Shown here: positions 15,607-24,375 of the stretch, piece after piece
Layout of the letters: the number at the start of each line of letters is the position of its first letter
How positions within the stretch are numbered: the stretch's first letter is position 1
Assembly: GCA_945905295.1 (NCBI GenBank)
Contig: CAMDPX010000066.1
Coordinates: forward strand, 1-32,436
Direction: 5' to 3'
Length of the DNA: 32,436 nt
From: Planctomyces sp. SH-PL62
Lineage (GTDB): Bacteria > Planctomycetota > Planctomycetia > Planctomycetales > Planctomycetaceae
Program-made: the position numbers and the translations under genes
Notes under the pieces: model-generated
The model's database searches: none
What the model was told of the DNA's origin: nothing
Seen by the model: the letters and a program-made list of their open reading frames with translations, nothing else

Positions 15607-17748
15607 ATGGCGAACGGTGATGACAAAAAGTTGGGGAAGTACCTGTTGAAGTCCCAGTTGGGGCAAGGCGGGATGGGGATCGTCTATTTGGCGACCGATA
15701 CGCGGCTGAAACGAGATGTCGCGATCAAAGTTTTGCCCAAAGAGATGACGTCGAACGAAGAGGCGGTGAAGCGATTCCTGCGAGAAGCTCGCGCGGCGGC
15801 CCGGTTGAATCATCCCAACGTGGTCGCGGTGTACGACGTCGATCAGCAGCGCGGGTATTGCTACCTCGTGATGGAGTTGGTTAACGGTTGCACGGCGGCC
15901 GACTTGATCGCTCAAGGGCCGTTGTCGTGGGTGGAGGCCACGCGGTTGATCGCGGAGGCGTGTCGCGGGTTGGCGGCGGCTCATGAGGCGGGGCTGGTGC
16001 ATCGGGACATCAAGCCGTCGAACATCATGCGGACCCTCGATGGGCTGGTGAAGTTGGCGGATTTCGGATTGGCCAAAGTGGCGGATGGATCGAATAACCC
16101 CAAGAGTCCGCTGACGCGGTCGGGAACGATTCTCGGGACGCCGCATTACATGAGCCCCGAACAGTGCCAAGGTGAGTCGGTGGATACTCGCGGCGATTTG
16201 TATTCGCTGGGGGCGACGTATTTCGCGCTTCTGACCGGTCAGCCGCCGTTCCCTGATACGCAGCCGTTGCAGGTGATGTTCGCGCATTGCTCGAAGCCGA
16301 CCCCCGATCCGCGCACGCTGCGAGCGGATTTGCCGGCCGCTTGCTCGGCGGTGGTGATGAAGGCTCTGGCGAAGAACCGTGCCGAGCGATTCGCGTCGGC
16401 GAAGGAGATGCTCGCGGCACTGTGTGATCTACTGACAAATGCGCCGCAATTGGAATTGGCTCCGACCGGCCAGCCCAGTGTGATTCACGACAACTCGAAG
16501 GCGGCCACGGTTGTGACTCGCATCGGATCGGCCGAGTCGGAGCCTGCGGATGGCGAACGAACCGTCATCGTGGACTCGACCGGAATGCCGACTTCGACGG
16601 TGAGCCTGCCGAGCTTGGCGGGGATCGCCGCGAAACGCCGAGTCGTTGCTCTTTCGGTCGCTGGTCTCGCCACAATGTTGCTGCTGGCTGCCGGCGCGTA
16701 TTTTGGGACTTGGCCGTTTCATCCAGTGCCTCCTTACGTCGATCCGAGTTCGGGGCAGGATGATCCGCCGGCCGCGGCGACACCGCGTGCGAGCTCGTTG
16801 GAATTGCTCGCCGACTTTCCTGGCGTCGAAACGGAAATTCGGAGCGTCGCATTTTCGCACGACGAGCAGTCGCTCTTCACCAGTTCGCGCGACGGCGGCG
16901 TGCGGCAGTGGAGCCTCGCGGATCGGAAAGTCACGCGCGAGTTTCTGACAAAGGCCAAAGACGTGCATGCCGTTGCCGCGAGCCGACAGTGGTTGGCAGC
17001 GGGAGGGGACGATCGCGTCGTGTGGTTGTGGAAGCTCGGTGTCGATCAGCCGGCAATCCAACTCGCGGAGCTGAAATTCTCGATCATGTCATTGGCGATC
17101 AGCCCGAACGGTCGGCGATTGGCGGTCGGCACGTCCAATTCGGTCGAGCTGTTTGAACTGGATGCTCAGGGAGGAAAACGAATTCGCGAAGTCGCGACTT
17201 CGGATGACCGTTCGGCGATGGTGGCTCGATCGGTGCATAGCGTGGCGTTTTCCTCCGACAGTCGCTGGCTGGCGGCGGTGAGCTGGGAAAAGTGCGCCGG
17301 CATCTGGGATGCCAATACCGGTGACTTGCGTGCCGCTCGCAAAGACCTTGTTCACGAACTGATGAGCGTCGCGTTTGTGCCGCAGCAAGAGCGATTGGTT
17401 TTCGGGGCTCATTACACCGAAGGCTTGTTTGTGTGGGACTTCGGCAAACCCGAAGCGGCGGTTCGTTCGCTGACCTCCAGCACGGGGAAAAGCGTGCGGT
17501 CGCTCGCGGTCACTCAGCACGGCATCGCGTTCGTCAACGGCGAGTGGGATGGCTTCGTGCGGACCTACGACATCAACAGCGACACGTTCTTGGAAAAGTT
17601 CCAAAAGGAAACCCAAACGGGCGCGACCAACCTGGCGATCTCAGTTGCAGGCCGCCTGCTTGCGACCTGCGGCGGTGAGGAATCGAAACAGCGCGGCTAT
17701 CTGCACGTCTGGAAGTTGGTTCCGGATCAAGGAAAGAAATCGAAATGA
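15607..17748 (+). CDS. Receptor-type Ser/Thr protein kinase with C-terminal WD40 repeats
   Basis: A 713-residue Hanks-type kinase. The P-loop GQGGMGIV (19-26), Lys41 in AIKVL, the catalytic loop HRDIKPSN from His132, DFGLAK from Asp152 and GTPHYMSPEQ are all intact, so it should be active in the cytoplasm. One membrane helix (VVALSVAGLATMLLLAAGAYF, about 345-370) follows. Residues from about 408 to the end form WD40-like repeats (IRSVAFSHDEQSLFTSSRDG, VHSVAFSSDSRWLAAVSWE) that would lie outside the membrane and probably bind protein. The frame is open far upstream, but the ATG at 15607 is the first that gives a normal kinase N-terminus. It overlaps the next gene by ATGA, which links kinase and sigma factor. 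The promoter must lie in the 132 bases shared with the divergent PSD1 gene. Confidence 0.93.
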   Translation: MANGDDKKLGKYLLKSQLGQGGMGIVYLATDTRLKRDVAIKVLPKEMTSNEEAVKRFLREARAAARLNHPNVVAVYDVDQQRGYCYLVMELVNGCTAADLIAQGPLSWVEATRLIAEACRGLAAAHEAGLVHRDIKPSNIMRTLDGLVKLADFGLAKVADGSNNPKSPLTRSGTILGTPHYMSPEQCQGESVDTRGDLYSLGATYFALLTGQPPFPDTQPLQVMFAHCSKPTPDPRTLRADLPAACSAVVMKALAKNRAERFASAKEMLAALCDLLTNAPQLELAPTGQPSVIHDNSKAATVVTRIGSAESEPADGERTVIVDSTGMPTSTVSLPSLAGIAAKRRVVALSVAGLATMLLLAAGAYFGTWPFHPVPPYVDPSSGQDDPPAAATPRASSLELLADFPGVETEIRSVAFSHDEQSLFTSSRDGGVRQWSLADRKVTREFLTKAKDVHAVAASRQWLAAGGDDRVVWLWKLGVDQPAIQLAELKFSIMSLAISPNGRRLAVGTSNSVELFELDAQGGKRIREVATSDDRSAMVARSVHSVAFSSDSRWLAAVSWEKCAGIWDANTGDLRAARKDLVHELMSVAFVPQQERLVFGAHYTEGLFVWDFGKPEAAVRSLTSSTGKSVRSLAVTQHGIAFVNGEWDGFVRTYDINSDTFLEKFQKETQTGATNLAISVAGRLLATCGGEESKQRGYLHVWKLVPDQGKKSK

Positions 17749-18365
17749 GTGACGTGACTCCGCGAATGACCGCGCCCACGCCGAAATCGGTGCTCGAACA
17801 GATCTCGACCTGCTGGCCGATGATTCACAATCCGGTGCAGTTCGTGATGCGTTACGCGCGAGCGATCCAGAAATACGTCGCTGCCATCGTACGCGATTCA
17901 CACGATGCCGAAGAGGTTGCTCAGGATTTCTTGGTGCGTGTCTTCGACAAAGGCTTCTGCCCGGAAAACGTTTCGCGCGGGCGATTCCGCGACTACTTAA
18001 AGTCGGCCGTGCGATACGTCGCGATCAGCCATTTGCGCAAACGCCGCTCGGCCGACATGAGTGAGGAGCTGCTGGCCTCGATCGTTCAGCCCGATTCCGA
18101 TGCCGATCTCGCTTACTCCAGCGGGTGGCGCGATTGCTTGCTCGAACGAGTCTGGCAGTCGTTGGAGCTGCATCAGCAGGCGACGGCCGACAATCTGTTT
18201 TACTCGGTCCTGCGCCTGCACACCGAGAACCCGGCCGCGAGTTCCGATGACCATGCGGCCCGCCTCTCTGAGCAACTCGGCCGCACCGTCCGAGCGGACG
18301 CCTTTCGCCAGCAGCTTCATCGGGCTCGCAAACACTTCGCGAAGCTGATCGTGGCCGAGATTTAA
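17745..18365 (+). CDS. ECF-type sigma-70 family sigma factor, apparently cut short
   Basis: A 206-residue protein. Residues about 35-100 form sigma region 2 (QKYVAAIVRDSHDAEEVAQDFLVRVF, then RGRFRDYLKSAVRYVAISHLRKRR), which binds core polymerase and the -10 element. The C-terminal part (LGRTVRADAFRQQLHRARKHFAKLIV) fits a region 4 helix-turn-helix. Its ATG overlaps the kinase stop (ATGA), and AAGGAAAG lies just upstream inside the kinase gene, so the two are co-translated; kinase-linked sigma factors are a known planctomycete theme. The TAA at 18363-18365 interrupts a frame that continues with a plausible sigma C-terminus for 28 more codons. The original protein was probably 235 residues. Confidence 0.85.
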   Translation: MSDVTPRMTAPTPKSVLEQISTCWPMIHNPVQFVMRYARAIQKYVAAIVRDSHDAEEVAQDFLVRVFDKGFCPENVSRGRFRDYLKSAVRYVAISHLRKRRSADMSEELLASIVQPDSDADLAYSSGWRDCLLERVWQSLELHQQATADNLFYSVLRLHTENPAASSDDHAARLSEQLGRTVRADAFRQQLHRARKHFAKLIVAEI

Positions 18366-18452
18366 CAAACGATCCAGAACCCGACGGCTGAGTCGGTCGA
18401 GCAAGAACTCATCGACCTCGACCTGATGCCGTTCGTCCGCGAGTTTCTGTGA
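18366..18452 (+). pseudogene. Detached C-terminal tail of the sigma factor
   Basis: Directly after the sigma-factor TAA, the same frame runs 28 codons and ends in TGA. It encodes QTIQNPTAESVEQE followed by LIDLDLMPFVREFL, which resembles the closing segment of planctomycete ECF sigma factors (a Pro-Thr, an acidic helix, then a leucine-rich end). Of the 28 third positions 23 are G or C, as in real coding sequence here. A change of CAA, GAA or AAA to TAA would explain the break. Confidence 0.65.
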
Positions 18453-18475
18453 TGACTTTCGAGAGGAAGACTTTC

Positions 18476-18544
18476 GACAGGAAGATTGGGGACAGGAAAA
18501 TTAGGAACTGCGGTCGCCATATTCCTGTCCCCAATGTTCCTGTC
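18476..18544. repeat. Inverted repeat downstream of the sigma factor
   Basis: Arms 18476-18498 and 18522-18544 (23 bases each) match with one mismatch around a 23-base loop; the arms contain TTGGGGACAGGAA. It lies between the sigma factor and the giant surface-protein gene and could end the kinase-sigma transcript. The remaining bases to 18698 show no gene. Confidence 0.85.
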
Positions 18545-18698
18545 ATCCACTCTTCTTTCTGATTGAGCGATGAAGCTCAACTGCGGTTCGCCGCAGACGT
18601 TTCCGGCGGTACGTCACAACACCGTTTTCTCTCCGACTGGGGCCTGACAGCGATCGGATTGGTCGCCGAACACCACGGGCCTGAAGGGGAGAAACATC

Positions 18699-21600
18699 AT
18701 GTTGCTGGCAACGAAACTGACTGACTGGCTTGGGCTTTCCGGATCGGGGCGATCGCGTCGCCAGACGCGCGGGACGCGAGTCGCTCGGTCGGAAATGCTT
18801 GAGGATCGACGGCTGCTGTCGGCGGAATACTTCGTGGCGAACTCCGGCGACGATTGGGGAACCGGGGCGGTCGGCGATCCCTTCAAGACGATCCGCCGAG
18901 CACTCGATGCGGCCGAGGCCGGTGACACGATCACGCTGCGGAACGGCGTCTTCGAAGGCGGCTTCCAGATCGACATCGACAACCTGACGCTGCGGTCGAT
19001 GCCCGGCGAGTGGGCCGTCATCGAATCGCCATTGACGCAGCTCACCGACGGGCGACAGAACTCGGTCATCCGCTACAGCTACGACGTCGAAGGCGGGCGG
19101 TTGGAGAATCTCGAAATCACCGGCGGCTATTACTACGGCGTCATGTTCTGGGACTGGTGGGACTTCCCCTCGTTCGGTCCGGAGAGCACGCACGTCGGTG
19201 CGAGCGGCGTGACTCTGGATCATGTCAAAGTGCATGACACGGGCGTGGACGGCATCAAGATCACTCCGGCGGCGAACGACATCACGATCCTCAACAGCGA
19301 GATCTACAACACCGGCCGCCGCACGACCGCCAGCGCCGATGGCATCGACAACAACAACGGCGATCGGATGATCGCTCGCGGTAACTACATTCACGACGTG
19401 CCGGGCATCGGCATCCTGACGTCCGGCGGCACCGAGGATTCGCTGATCGAGCAGAACTTCATCGAAGAGACTGGCGGAGCCGGCATCGTCAACGGCTTCT
19501 ACACCGAGATGGAATGGATCGAACCGGACGCGAACCCCGGTCACTTCGCCAGCATCGACACCGTCGTCCGCAACAACATCGTCGTCAATGCGGGGCAGGC
19601 GGGAGTCGGCATCTACGGCGCGCTCAACGCTCAAGTTTACAACAACACGCTGGTCAACGCGGCAGATGATGCTCAGGCGCCGATTCAGTTCGGCGGCTAC
19701 GACATGTGGGTCTCGAACACGGCTCCGCACTACGAGCACATCGCGTCGGTCAATCCGAGCGTCCTCAACAACATCATCGTCACCAACCCGGAGAACCTGA
19801 CGCGGATGGTCGATATCCGCGAAGGCTCGATCACCGGCCCGCTGACGCTGGACTACAACCAGTACTACGGCACGAGCACTCGCGGCGTGCTGTTCATCGA
19901 CCGCAACCTCACCGGTGACGGCACGCCGGAGCAAACGCTGTCGCAGTGGCAGCAGAACTACGGCTACGACACGCACAGCTTCATCGCCGACCCGCAGTTC
20001 GATGCGAGTTGGCATCTGACCGCGAACAGCCCGGCGATTGCGCTGGCGGGATTGACGAATGATTTCGACGGCAATCCAAGAGTAGCTGAAGACGTGAGTC
20101 TTCAGTCGAACGGTCTGAACTCTCACGAGTTCAGCTACGACCTCGGTGCCGACGAATTCAATGCCGGTGCGAATCGCACGTTGCCTCCCGCTCCGTTCGG
20201 AGCACCGTCCATCGAGATCGCCGAACGTGGCTACCACGACTACGAAGCGAACACCATCAACGTGAAAGTCGTTCGGCACGGCTCGGCCAACGATACGGTG
20301 ACGGTGCAGTATCAAACACTCAACGGCAGCGCCGTCGGTCAGCCCCCTCAGGCGGATCCACCTGGAGTGCATACGGCCGATCCTCCTGGCGTCATTACGT
20401 CTGACTTCGTTCACGTCGCAGGAACGCTGACGTTCGCTCCGGGCGAGATCGAGAAGATCGTCGCCGTTCAACTCCTCGGCGACGATATTGCCGAAGGGGA
20501 CGAGCATTTCCTCTTCACGCTCAGCAACCCGACGACCGACGGCTCGTATCCGGTACGGCTCGGCCATCAATCAACGGCCAGCATGACGATCGACGACGAG
20601 GACACGCCGATCACGCTGCACTACGCCACGAAGTTCGTCAGCGGCGACGGGAGCGACGTGACTGGCGACGGCAGCGAGGCGCATCCGTGGCACTCGCTGC
20701 AACACGCGGCGGACAACGTCGGCCCCGGCGATTACGTTATCGTCCAGCCCGGCAAGTACTGGGGCTTCAATCTGACAACCGACGGCAAACCGGATGCGCG
20801 AATCACGTTTCACGCCATGCCCGGTGTCGAGATCGACGAGGCATTCCCCGGCCAGCAGGACGGCATCAATCTTGAAGGAGCTGATTTCGTCACCATCGAA
20901 GGCTTCTACGTCCACGACATGCCGCGAGCCGGTCTCCGTTCGGTCAACAACGACGGCGTCATCCTGCGAGGCAATCACACCGACCACAACACGATGTGGG
21001 GCATCCTCACCGGCTGGTCGGAAAACATCCTCGCCGAGAACAACGTCGCCTCGCGGTCGCAGGTCGAGCACGGCATCTACATCAGCAACTCGGCCGACGG
21101 TGCGATCGTGCGCAACAACGTCGTCTGGGGTAACAACGACAGCGGCATACAGTTCAACGCCGACCGCTACTTGCCGGGCGATGGCGTTCACTCGAACAAC
21201 CTCGTCGAAGGGAACGTCATCTTCGAAAACGGTCGCGGCGGCGGTGCCGCGTTGAACTTCGACGGCGTGCAGGACAGCGTCATCCAGAACAACCTGCTCT
21301 ACAACAACCACTCGACGGGCATCGTGCTTTACGTCGGGTTCGCGGCGGATTCGTCGACGAACAATCTCATCACAAATAACACGGTGGTGATGGCCGAGGA
21401 TGCTCGCTGGGCACTGCTGATGACCGACGGCAGCAGCGGCAACGTGGTGACCAACAACGTCCTGCTCAACAAGAACCCGAACCGCGGCTCGATGACCGTC
21501 GAGCACAACAGCCTGCCGGCTCTGTCCGATCACAACATCGTCGAAGACCTGTTCCAGATGGACGGCACAAACGGCAGCTTCGCCGCGTGGCAGAGCTTCT

Positions 21601-24215
21601 CCGGCGGAATGGACACGCACTCGATCGTCATCGGTGAGGGTGATCCGCCGGGTGAGCACGTCCAAGGCGATCCGCCGGGAGTGCTTGTCGAAGGCGACCC
21701 GCCGGGTGAATTCGACAGCCTGTTCGTCAATCCGGCCGCGAACGATTACCGCCTCAAGTCCGGCAGCTTGGCGATTGACGTCGGCGATCCGACGGGTGCT
21801 CCGGCGACAGACATCTTCGGTCACGCACGATCAGCCGGTGCCGGGATCGACATCGGAGCCTACGAATACGGCGAACTGGTCCCCGCCGTAAACGTGCAAT
21901 TCGAGTGGTCCAACGTCGTCGGCTACGAGTTCATCGGCATGGCGGAAGTCGCGGTGACTCGCATCGGCGACACCGAGGGAGCATTAGCCGTCGAGATCAG
22001 TCATTCACCCGGCTCAGCCGACAGCGACGACTACCGGGCGACTCGTGGCTATCTCGTCTTCCAACCGGGTGAGATGCGAAAGACCTTCCGAGTCTTCGTG
22101 AACGACGACGCCATGATCGAGCAGAACGAGACGGTGAATCTTGAGCTCAGGATCGTGGGTGATCCAACCGGCCTCTTCCCGACCGATCAAGTTGGCGATC
22201 CAACCGGACTGATTCCTGTAGCTTGGGACTCTGTCCCGAGTGGAGCGGCGGGAACAGAGGTCGGGACAGAGTCCCAACCTACGGTAATGCCGACGGATCA
22301 AGCCACGCTGCACATCATCAGCGACGACGCTTGGAAGCCGGGAACATTTCAATTCGATGCCAAGAGCGTCACGTTCAACGAGACCGACGGCACCGCGACC
22401 GTCACCGTCCACCGAGTCGGCGGCAGCAGCGGCGAGGTCAGTCTGAACTTCACAACCGACACCTTCTCGCCGCCGCGACAAGCGACCTGGATCAAGAAGC
22501 ACACCGAACTGCTCTATCCAACCGACCGCGACACTCCCGCTGTAGGACGGTCGCCCTCGGCCGTCCCGGATGAGGACGACGGTTCGGACGGCCGAGGGCG
22601 GCCATCCTACGACTTTCATCACGTCGCTGGTTTGCTGGACTTCGCCCACGGCGAGATGTCCAAGACCATCACCGTCCCGCTGATCAATGACGACTGGTAC
22701 GAAGGGGGCGAAGCGTTCGTGCTGAAGCTCAGCGAGCCAACCAACGGCGGGACGCTCGGTTCGCAAAGCGAGATCAAGGTCCGCATCGAGAGCGAGGACG
22801 TGAAACTTCCCGGCACTTTCGTGTTCGCGAGCGCTGCGTACTCGGTCGTCGAAGGGACGCCGTTCGTACACGTGACCGTCAACCGCATCAATGGCGGCAA
22901 CGTCGAGGCCAGTGTCCGTCTCTACGACACCGGAGCCGGCAACGGTTCGACAACCGCATCGGCTTGGGCACCGTCCGATTACAACGGCGTTCCAGCGATG
23001 CTGACGTTCGCTCCGGGTGAACTGTCCAAGACGATCAGCATCCCGATCGTCGATGACAGCAACACCGAGATCGACGAAGTCTTCTCGCTGCGATTCTACA
23101 GCCCGACCAACGACGCAACTGTCGGCAGCCCGGACACGACCTTCGTCACGATCCAAGACAACGAATCAACGTTCTACTTCCGAGGCGCGACACCTTCGAC
23201 CTACTCGTTCGAGTCGGTTGAAGGGACCGGCAAGATGCCGATTACTGTCGTGCGACAAGGCTCGCTGGTGCCCCCCGCGTCGGTAACGATTCGCACTAGC
23301 GACGGCTCGGCAGTCGGCGGTGTCGATTACACGCCAACCACCGTCACGCTCAACTTCGCCGCCGGTGAAGCGAGCAAGTCGTTCGACGTCCCCGTCACGA
23401 ACGACACGCTGATGGAAGCGAAGGAGAGCTTCTACGTCAGCATGTCGAACGTCGTCGGTGCTCAGCAGGGAAGCTGGAGTTGGTCGAGCTACATCGTCGA
23501 CGACGACGTAGCCGCGACTCCTGGCAAGTTCGAGTTCTCCGCCGCGACGTACTCGGTCGCCGAGAACGGCGGATCGCTCAACGTGACGATCACACGAGTC
23601 GGCGGCAGCGCCGGCACGGTGACGGTCCAATACCGCACGCTCGACGGAGCGACCGGCCAACCGTCCGATCAAATCGCCTATGCCGGCAGCGACTACTCGT
23701 CGAAGAGCGGCACGGTGACGTTCGCCCCAGGCGAGACCACGAAAACCATCAGCATCCCGATCACGAACGACAGCCGCATCGAGAAAAACGAGTTCTTCAC
23801 CCTCGAACTCCGCAACCCTGCCGGCGGTGCAGCGCTCGGCACCGTCGCCAAAGCGGTCGTCACGATTGTCGAAGACGACAGCGCCATCGAGTTCGGCACG
23901 AGCAACTACGTCGTCAACGAGAGCGCCGGCTACATCACGATCACGCTGATCCGCAAAGGAAGCACAGCCGGCAGCGCGACCGTCGATCTCAACATCAGCA
24001 GCGGCTCGGCGGAAGCAGGTAAAGATTTCATAAAGCCGGCCACTCCCACCGTGACCTTTGCCGACGGCGAGTCCACGAAGACGGTCCAGATCCAACTGAT
24101 CGACGACGTCTTCAAAGAAGCCGACGAGACGTTCTATCTCAGCCTGAGCAACGCCGTCGGAGCCAAGCTCGGCAGCTACCTCTACGGCAACGTGAAGATT
24201 CTGGCGAATGACTGA
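18699..24215 (+). CDS. Giant LEPR-XLL surface protein with two beta-helix regions and about seven Calx-beta domains
   Basis: An 1838-residue protein. The basic N-terminus ends in LEDRRLLSA (residues 34-42), the LEPR-XLL-type motif found at the start of many very large planctomycete proteins. Residues about 43-480 form a right-handed parallel beta-helix (NSGDDWGTGAVGDPFKTIRRAL, repeated NN-x-I turns). A Calx-beta domain follows (505-630), then a second beta-helix (645-1060, GSEAHPWHSLQHAADNVGPGD), then six more Calx-beta domains (about 1064, 1214, 1373, 1492, 1609 and 1729 to the end), each with FAPGE/FADGE and a closing DD pair. Calx-beta domains bind calcium; beta-helices often bind or cleave polysaccharide. 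A secreted, adhesive role is inferred. AAGGGGAG lies 7 nt before the ATG. Three GTAG-type palindromes and three short tandem repeats are translated in its loops. Confidence 0.9.
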   Translation: MLLATKLTDWLGLSGSGRSRRQTRGTRVARSEMLEDRRLLSAEYFVANSGDDWGTGAVGDPFKTIRRALDAAEAGDTITLRNGVFEGGFQIDIDNLTLRSMPGEWAVIESPLTQLTDGRQNSVIRYSYDVEGGRLENLEITGGYYYGVMFWDWWDFPSFGPESTHVGASGVTLDHVKVHDTGVDGIKITPAANDITILNSEIYNTGRRTTASADGIDNNNGDRMIARGNYIHDVPGIGILTSGGTEDSLIEQNFIEETGGAGIVNGFYTEMEWIEPDANPGHFASIDTVVRNNIVVNAGQAGVGIYGALNAQVYNNTLVNAADDAQAPIQFGGYDMWVSNTAPHYEHIASVNPSVLNNIIVTNPENLTRMVDIREGSITGPLTLDYNQYYGTSTRGVLFIDRNLTGDGTPEQTLSQWQQNYGYDTHSFIADPQFDASWHLTANSPAIALAGLTNDFDGNPRVAEDVSLQSNGLNSHEFSYDLGADEFNAGANRTLPPAPFGAPSIEIAERGYHDYEANTINVKVVRHGSANDTVTVQYQTLNGSAVGQPPQADPPGVHTADPPGVITSDFVHVAGTLTFAPGEIEKIVAVQLLGDDIAEGDEHFLFTLSNPTTDGSYPVRLGHQSTASMTIDDEDTPITLHYATKFVSGDGSDVTGDGSEAHPWHSLQHAADNVGPGDYVIVQPGKYWGFNLTTDGKPDARITFHAMPGVEIDEAFPGQQDGINLEGADFVTIEGFYVHDMPRAGLRSVNNDGVILRGNHTDHNTMWGILTGWSENILAENNVASRSQVEHGIYISNSADGAIVRNNVVWGNNDSGIQFNADRYLPGDGVHSNNLVEGNVIFENGRGGGAALNFDGVQDSVIQNNLLYNNHSTGIVLYVGFAADSSTNNLITNNTVVMAEDARWALLMTDGSSGNVVTNNVLLNKNPNRGSMTVEHNSLPALSDHNIVEDLFQMDGTNGSFAAWQSFSGGMDTHSIVIGEGDPPGEHVQGDPPGVLVEGDPPGEFDSLFVNPAANDYRLKSGSLAIDVGDPTGAPATDIFGHARSAGAGIDIGAYEYGELVPAVNVQFEWSNVVGYEFIGMAEVAVTRIGDTEGALAVEISHSPGSADSDDYRATRGYLVFQPGEMRKTFRVFVNDDAMIEQNETVNLELRIVGDPTGLFPTDQVGDPTGLIPVAWDSVPSGAAGTEVGTESQPTVMPTDQATLHIISDDAWKPGTFQFDAKSVTFNETDGTATVTVHRVGGSSGEVSLNFTTDTFSPPRQATWIKKHTELLYPTDRDTPAVGRSPSAVPDEDDGSDGRGRPSYDFHHVAGLLDFAHGEMSKTITVPLINDDWYEGGEAFVLKLSEPTNGGTLGSQSEIKVRIESEDVKLPGTFVFASAAYSVVEGTPFVHVTVNRINGGNVEASVRLYDTGAGNGSTTASAWAPSDYNGVPAMLTFAPGELSKTISIPIVDDSNTEIDEVFSLRFYSPTNDATVGSPDTTFVTIQDNESTFYFRGATPSTYSFESVEGTGKMPITVVRQGSLVPPASVTIRTSDGSAVGGVDYTPTTVTLNFAAGEASKSFDVPVTNDTLMEAKESFYVSMSNVVGAQQGSWSWSSYIVDDDVAATPGKFEFSAATYSVAENGGSLNVTITRVGGSAGTVTVQYRTLDGATGQPSDQIAYAGSDYSSKSGTVTFAPGETTKTISIPITNDSRIEKNEFFTLELRNPAGGAALGTVAKAVVTIVEDDSAIEFGTSNYVVNESAGYITITLIRKGSTAGSATVDLNISSGSAEAGKDFIKPATPTVTFADGESTKTVQIQLIDDVFKEADETFYLSLSNAVGAKLGSYLYGNVKILAND
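20082..20138. repeat. GTAG-hairpin/hairpin-CTAC element, in frame
   Basis: GTAG at 20082 is followed by a perfect 8-bp hairpin (CTGAAGAC-GTGA-GTCTTCAG), a 9-base spacer, a second 8-bp hairpin (CTGAACTC-TCAC-GAGTTCAG) that partly inverts the first, and CTAC. The 57 bases are exactly 19 codons, begin at a codon boundary, and are read as VAEDVSLQSNGLNSHEFSY between DFDGNPR and DLGADEF of the first beta-helix. Confidence 0.9.
20352..20399 (+). repeat. Two tandem 8-residue DPPG repeats
   Basis: Two tandem 24-base units encode ADPPGVHT and ADPPGVIT in the loop of the first Calx-beta domain, just before SDFVHVAGTLTFAPGE. A related DPPG repeat recurs at 21639. Confidence 0.8.
21639..21719 (+). repeat. 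Three tandem 9-residue GDPPG repeats
   Basis: Three exact 27-base periods encode GDPPGEHVQ, GDPPGVLVE and GDPPGEFDS near the end of the second beta-helix. Codons for GDPPG vary (GAT/GAC, GGT/GGA), so the copies are not brand new. Confidence 0.85.
22155..22217 (+). repeat. Two tandem GDPTG repeats abutting a palindrome
   Basis: A 36-base period encodes VGDPTGLFPTDQ and then VGDPTGLIP, in the loop before the last strand of the second Calx-beta domain. The second copy runs directly into the GTAG element that starts at 22218. Confidence 0.8.
22218..22282. repeat. GTAG-hairpin/hairpin-CTAC element, in frame
   Basis: Arms 22218-22239 and 22261-22282 match as inverted repeats with one mismatch. 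Each holds its own small hairpin (GGGACTCTGTCCC and GGGACAGAGTCCC) next to GTAG or CTAC. It starts at a codon boundary and is read as VAWDSVPSGAAGTEVGTESQP, with its last two bases opening a Thr codon, inside the second Calx-beta domain. Confidence 0.88.
22542..22610. repeat. GTAG-hairpin/hairpin-CTAC element, in frame
   Basis: Arms 22542-22566 and 22586-22610 match at 23 of 25 positions around a 19-base spacer. The left arm folds by GACGG/CCGTC and the right by GGACGG/CCATCC. The 69 bases are exactly 23 codons beginning at a codon boundary, read as VGRSPSAVPDEDDGSDG then RGRPSY, in the loop before DFHHVAGLLDFAHGE of the third Calx-beta domain. Confidence 0.88.
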
Positions 24216-24236
24216 GTTCGCCTCCGGGCCTAGCAC

Positions 24237-24284
24237 GACGCGCCAGCGAGTGGTCATGCGAGAAGGATCACTCGCTGGTGCGTC
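24237..24284. repeat. Inverted repeat after the giant gene
   Basis: Arms 24237-24252 and 24269-24284 (16 bases, one mismatch) flank a 16-base loop, 21 bases past the stop codon. It is a candidate terminator hairpin. The left flank contains AGCACGACGCG, which occurs twice more at the right end of the window. Confidence 0.8.
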
Positions 24285-24375
24285 AGATGGCCTTGTCTCT
24301 GGAAGTCTGAAAACCGACGTGTCATGCTGACGTGGACGAAAAGCAACACTCGGACGGACAACTGCGAGACTTGCG

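Noticed and set aside
2181-18365. Genetic recoding to explain the interrupted ParE and sigma genes
   Set aside because: The two interruptions use different stops (TGA and TAA), the remnant uses TAG, and intact genes here end with both TGA and TAA, so plain mutations or sequence errors are simpler.
18543-20570. 675-codon minus-strand open frame under the giant gene
   Set aside because: Composition is Arg/Val/Asp-rich shadow sequence, while the + frame has clear beta-helix and Calx-beta domains.
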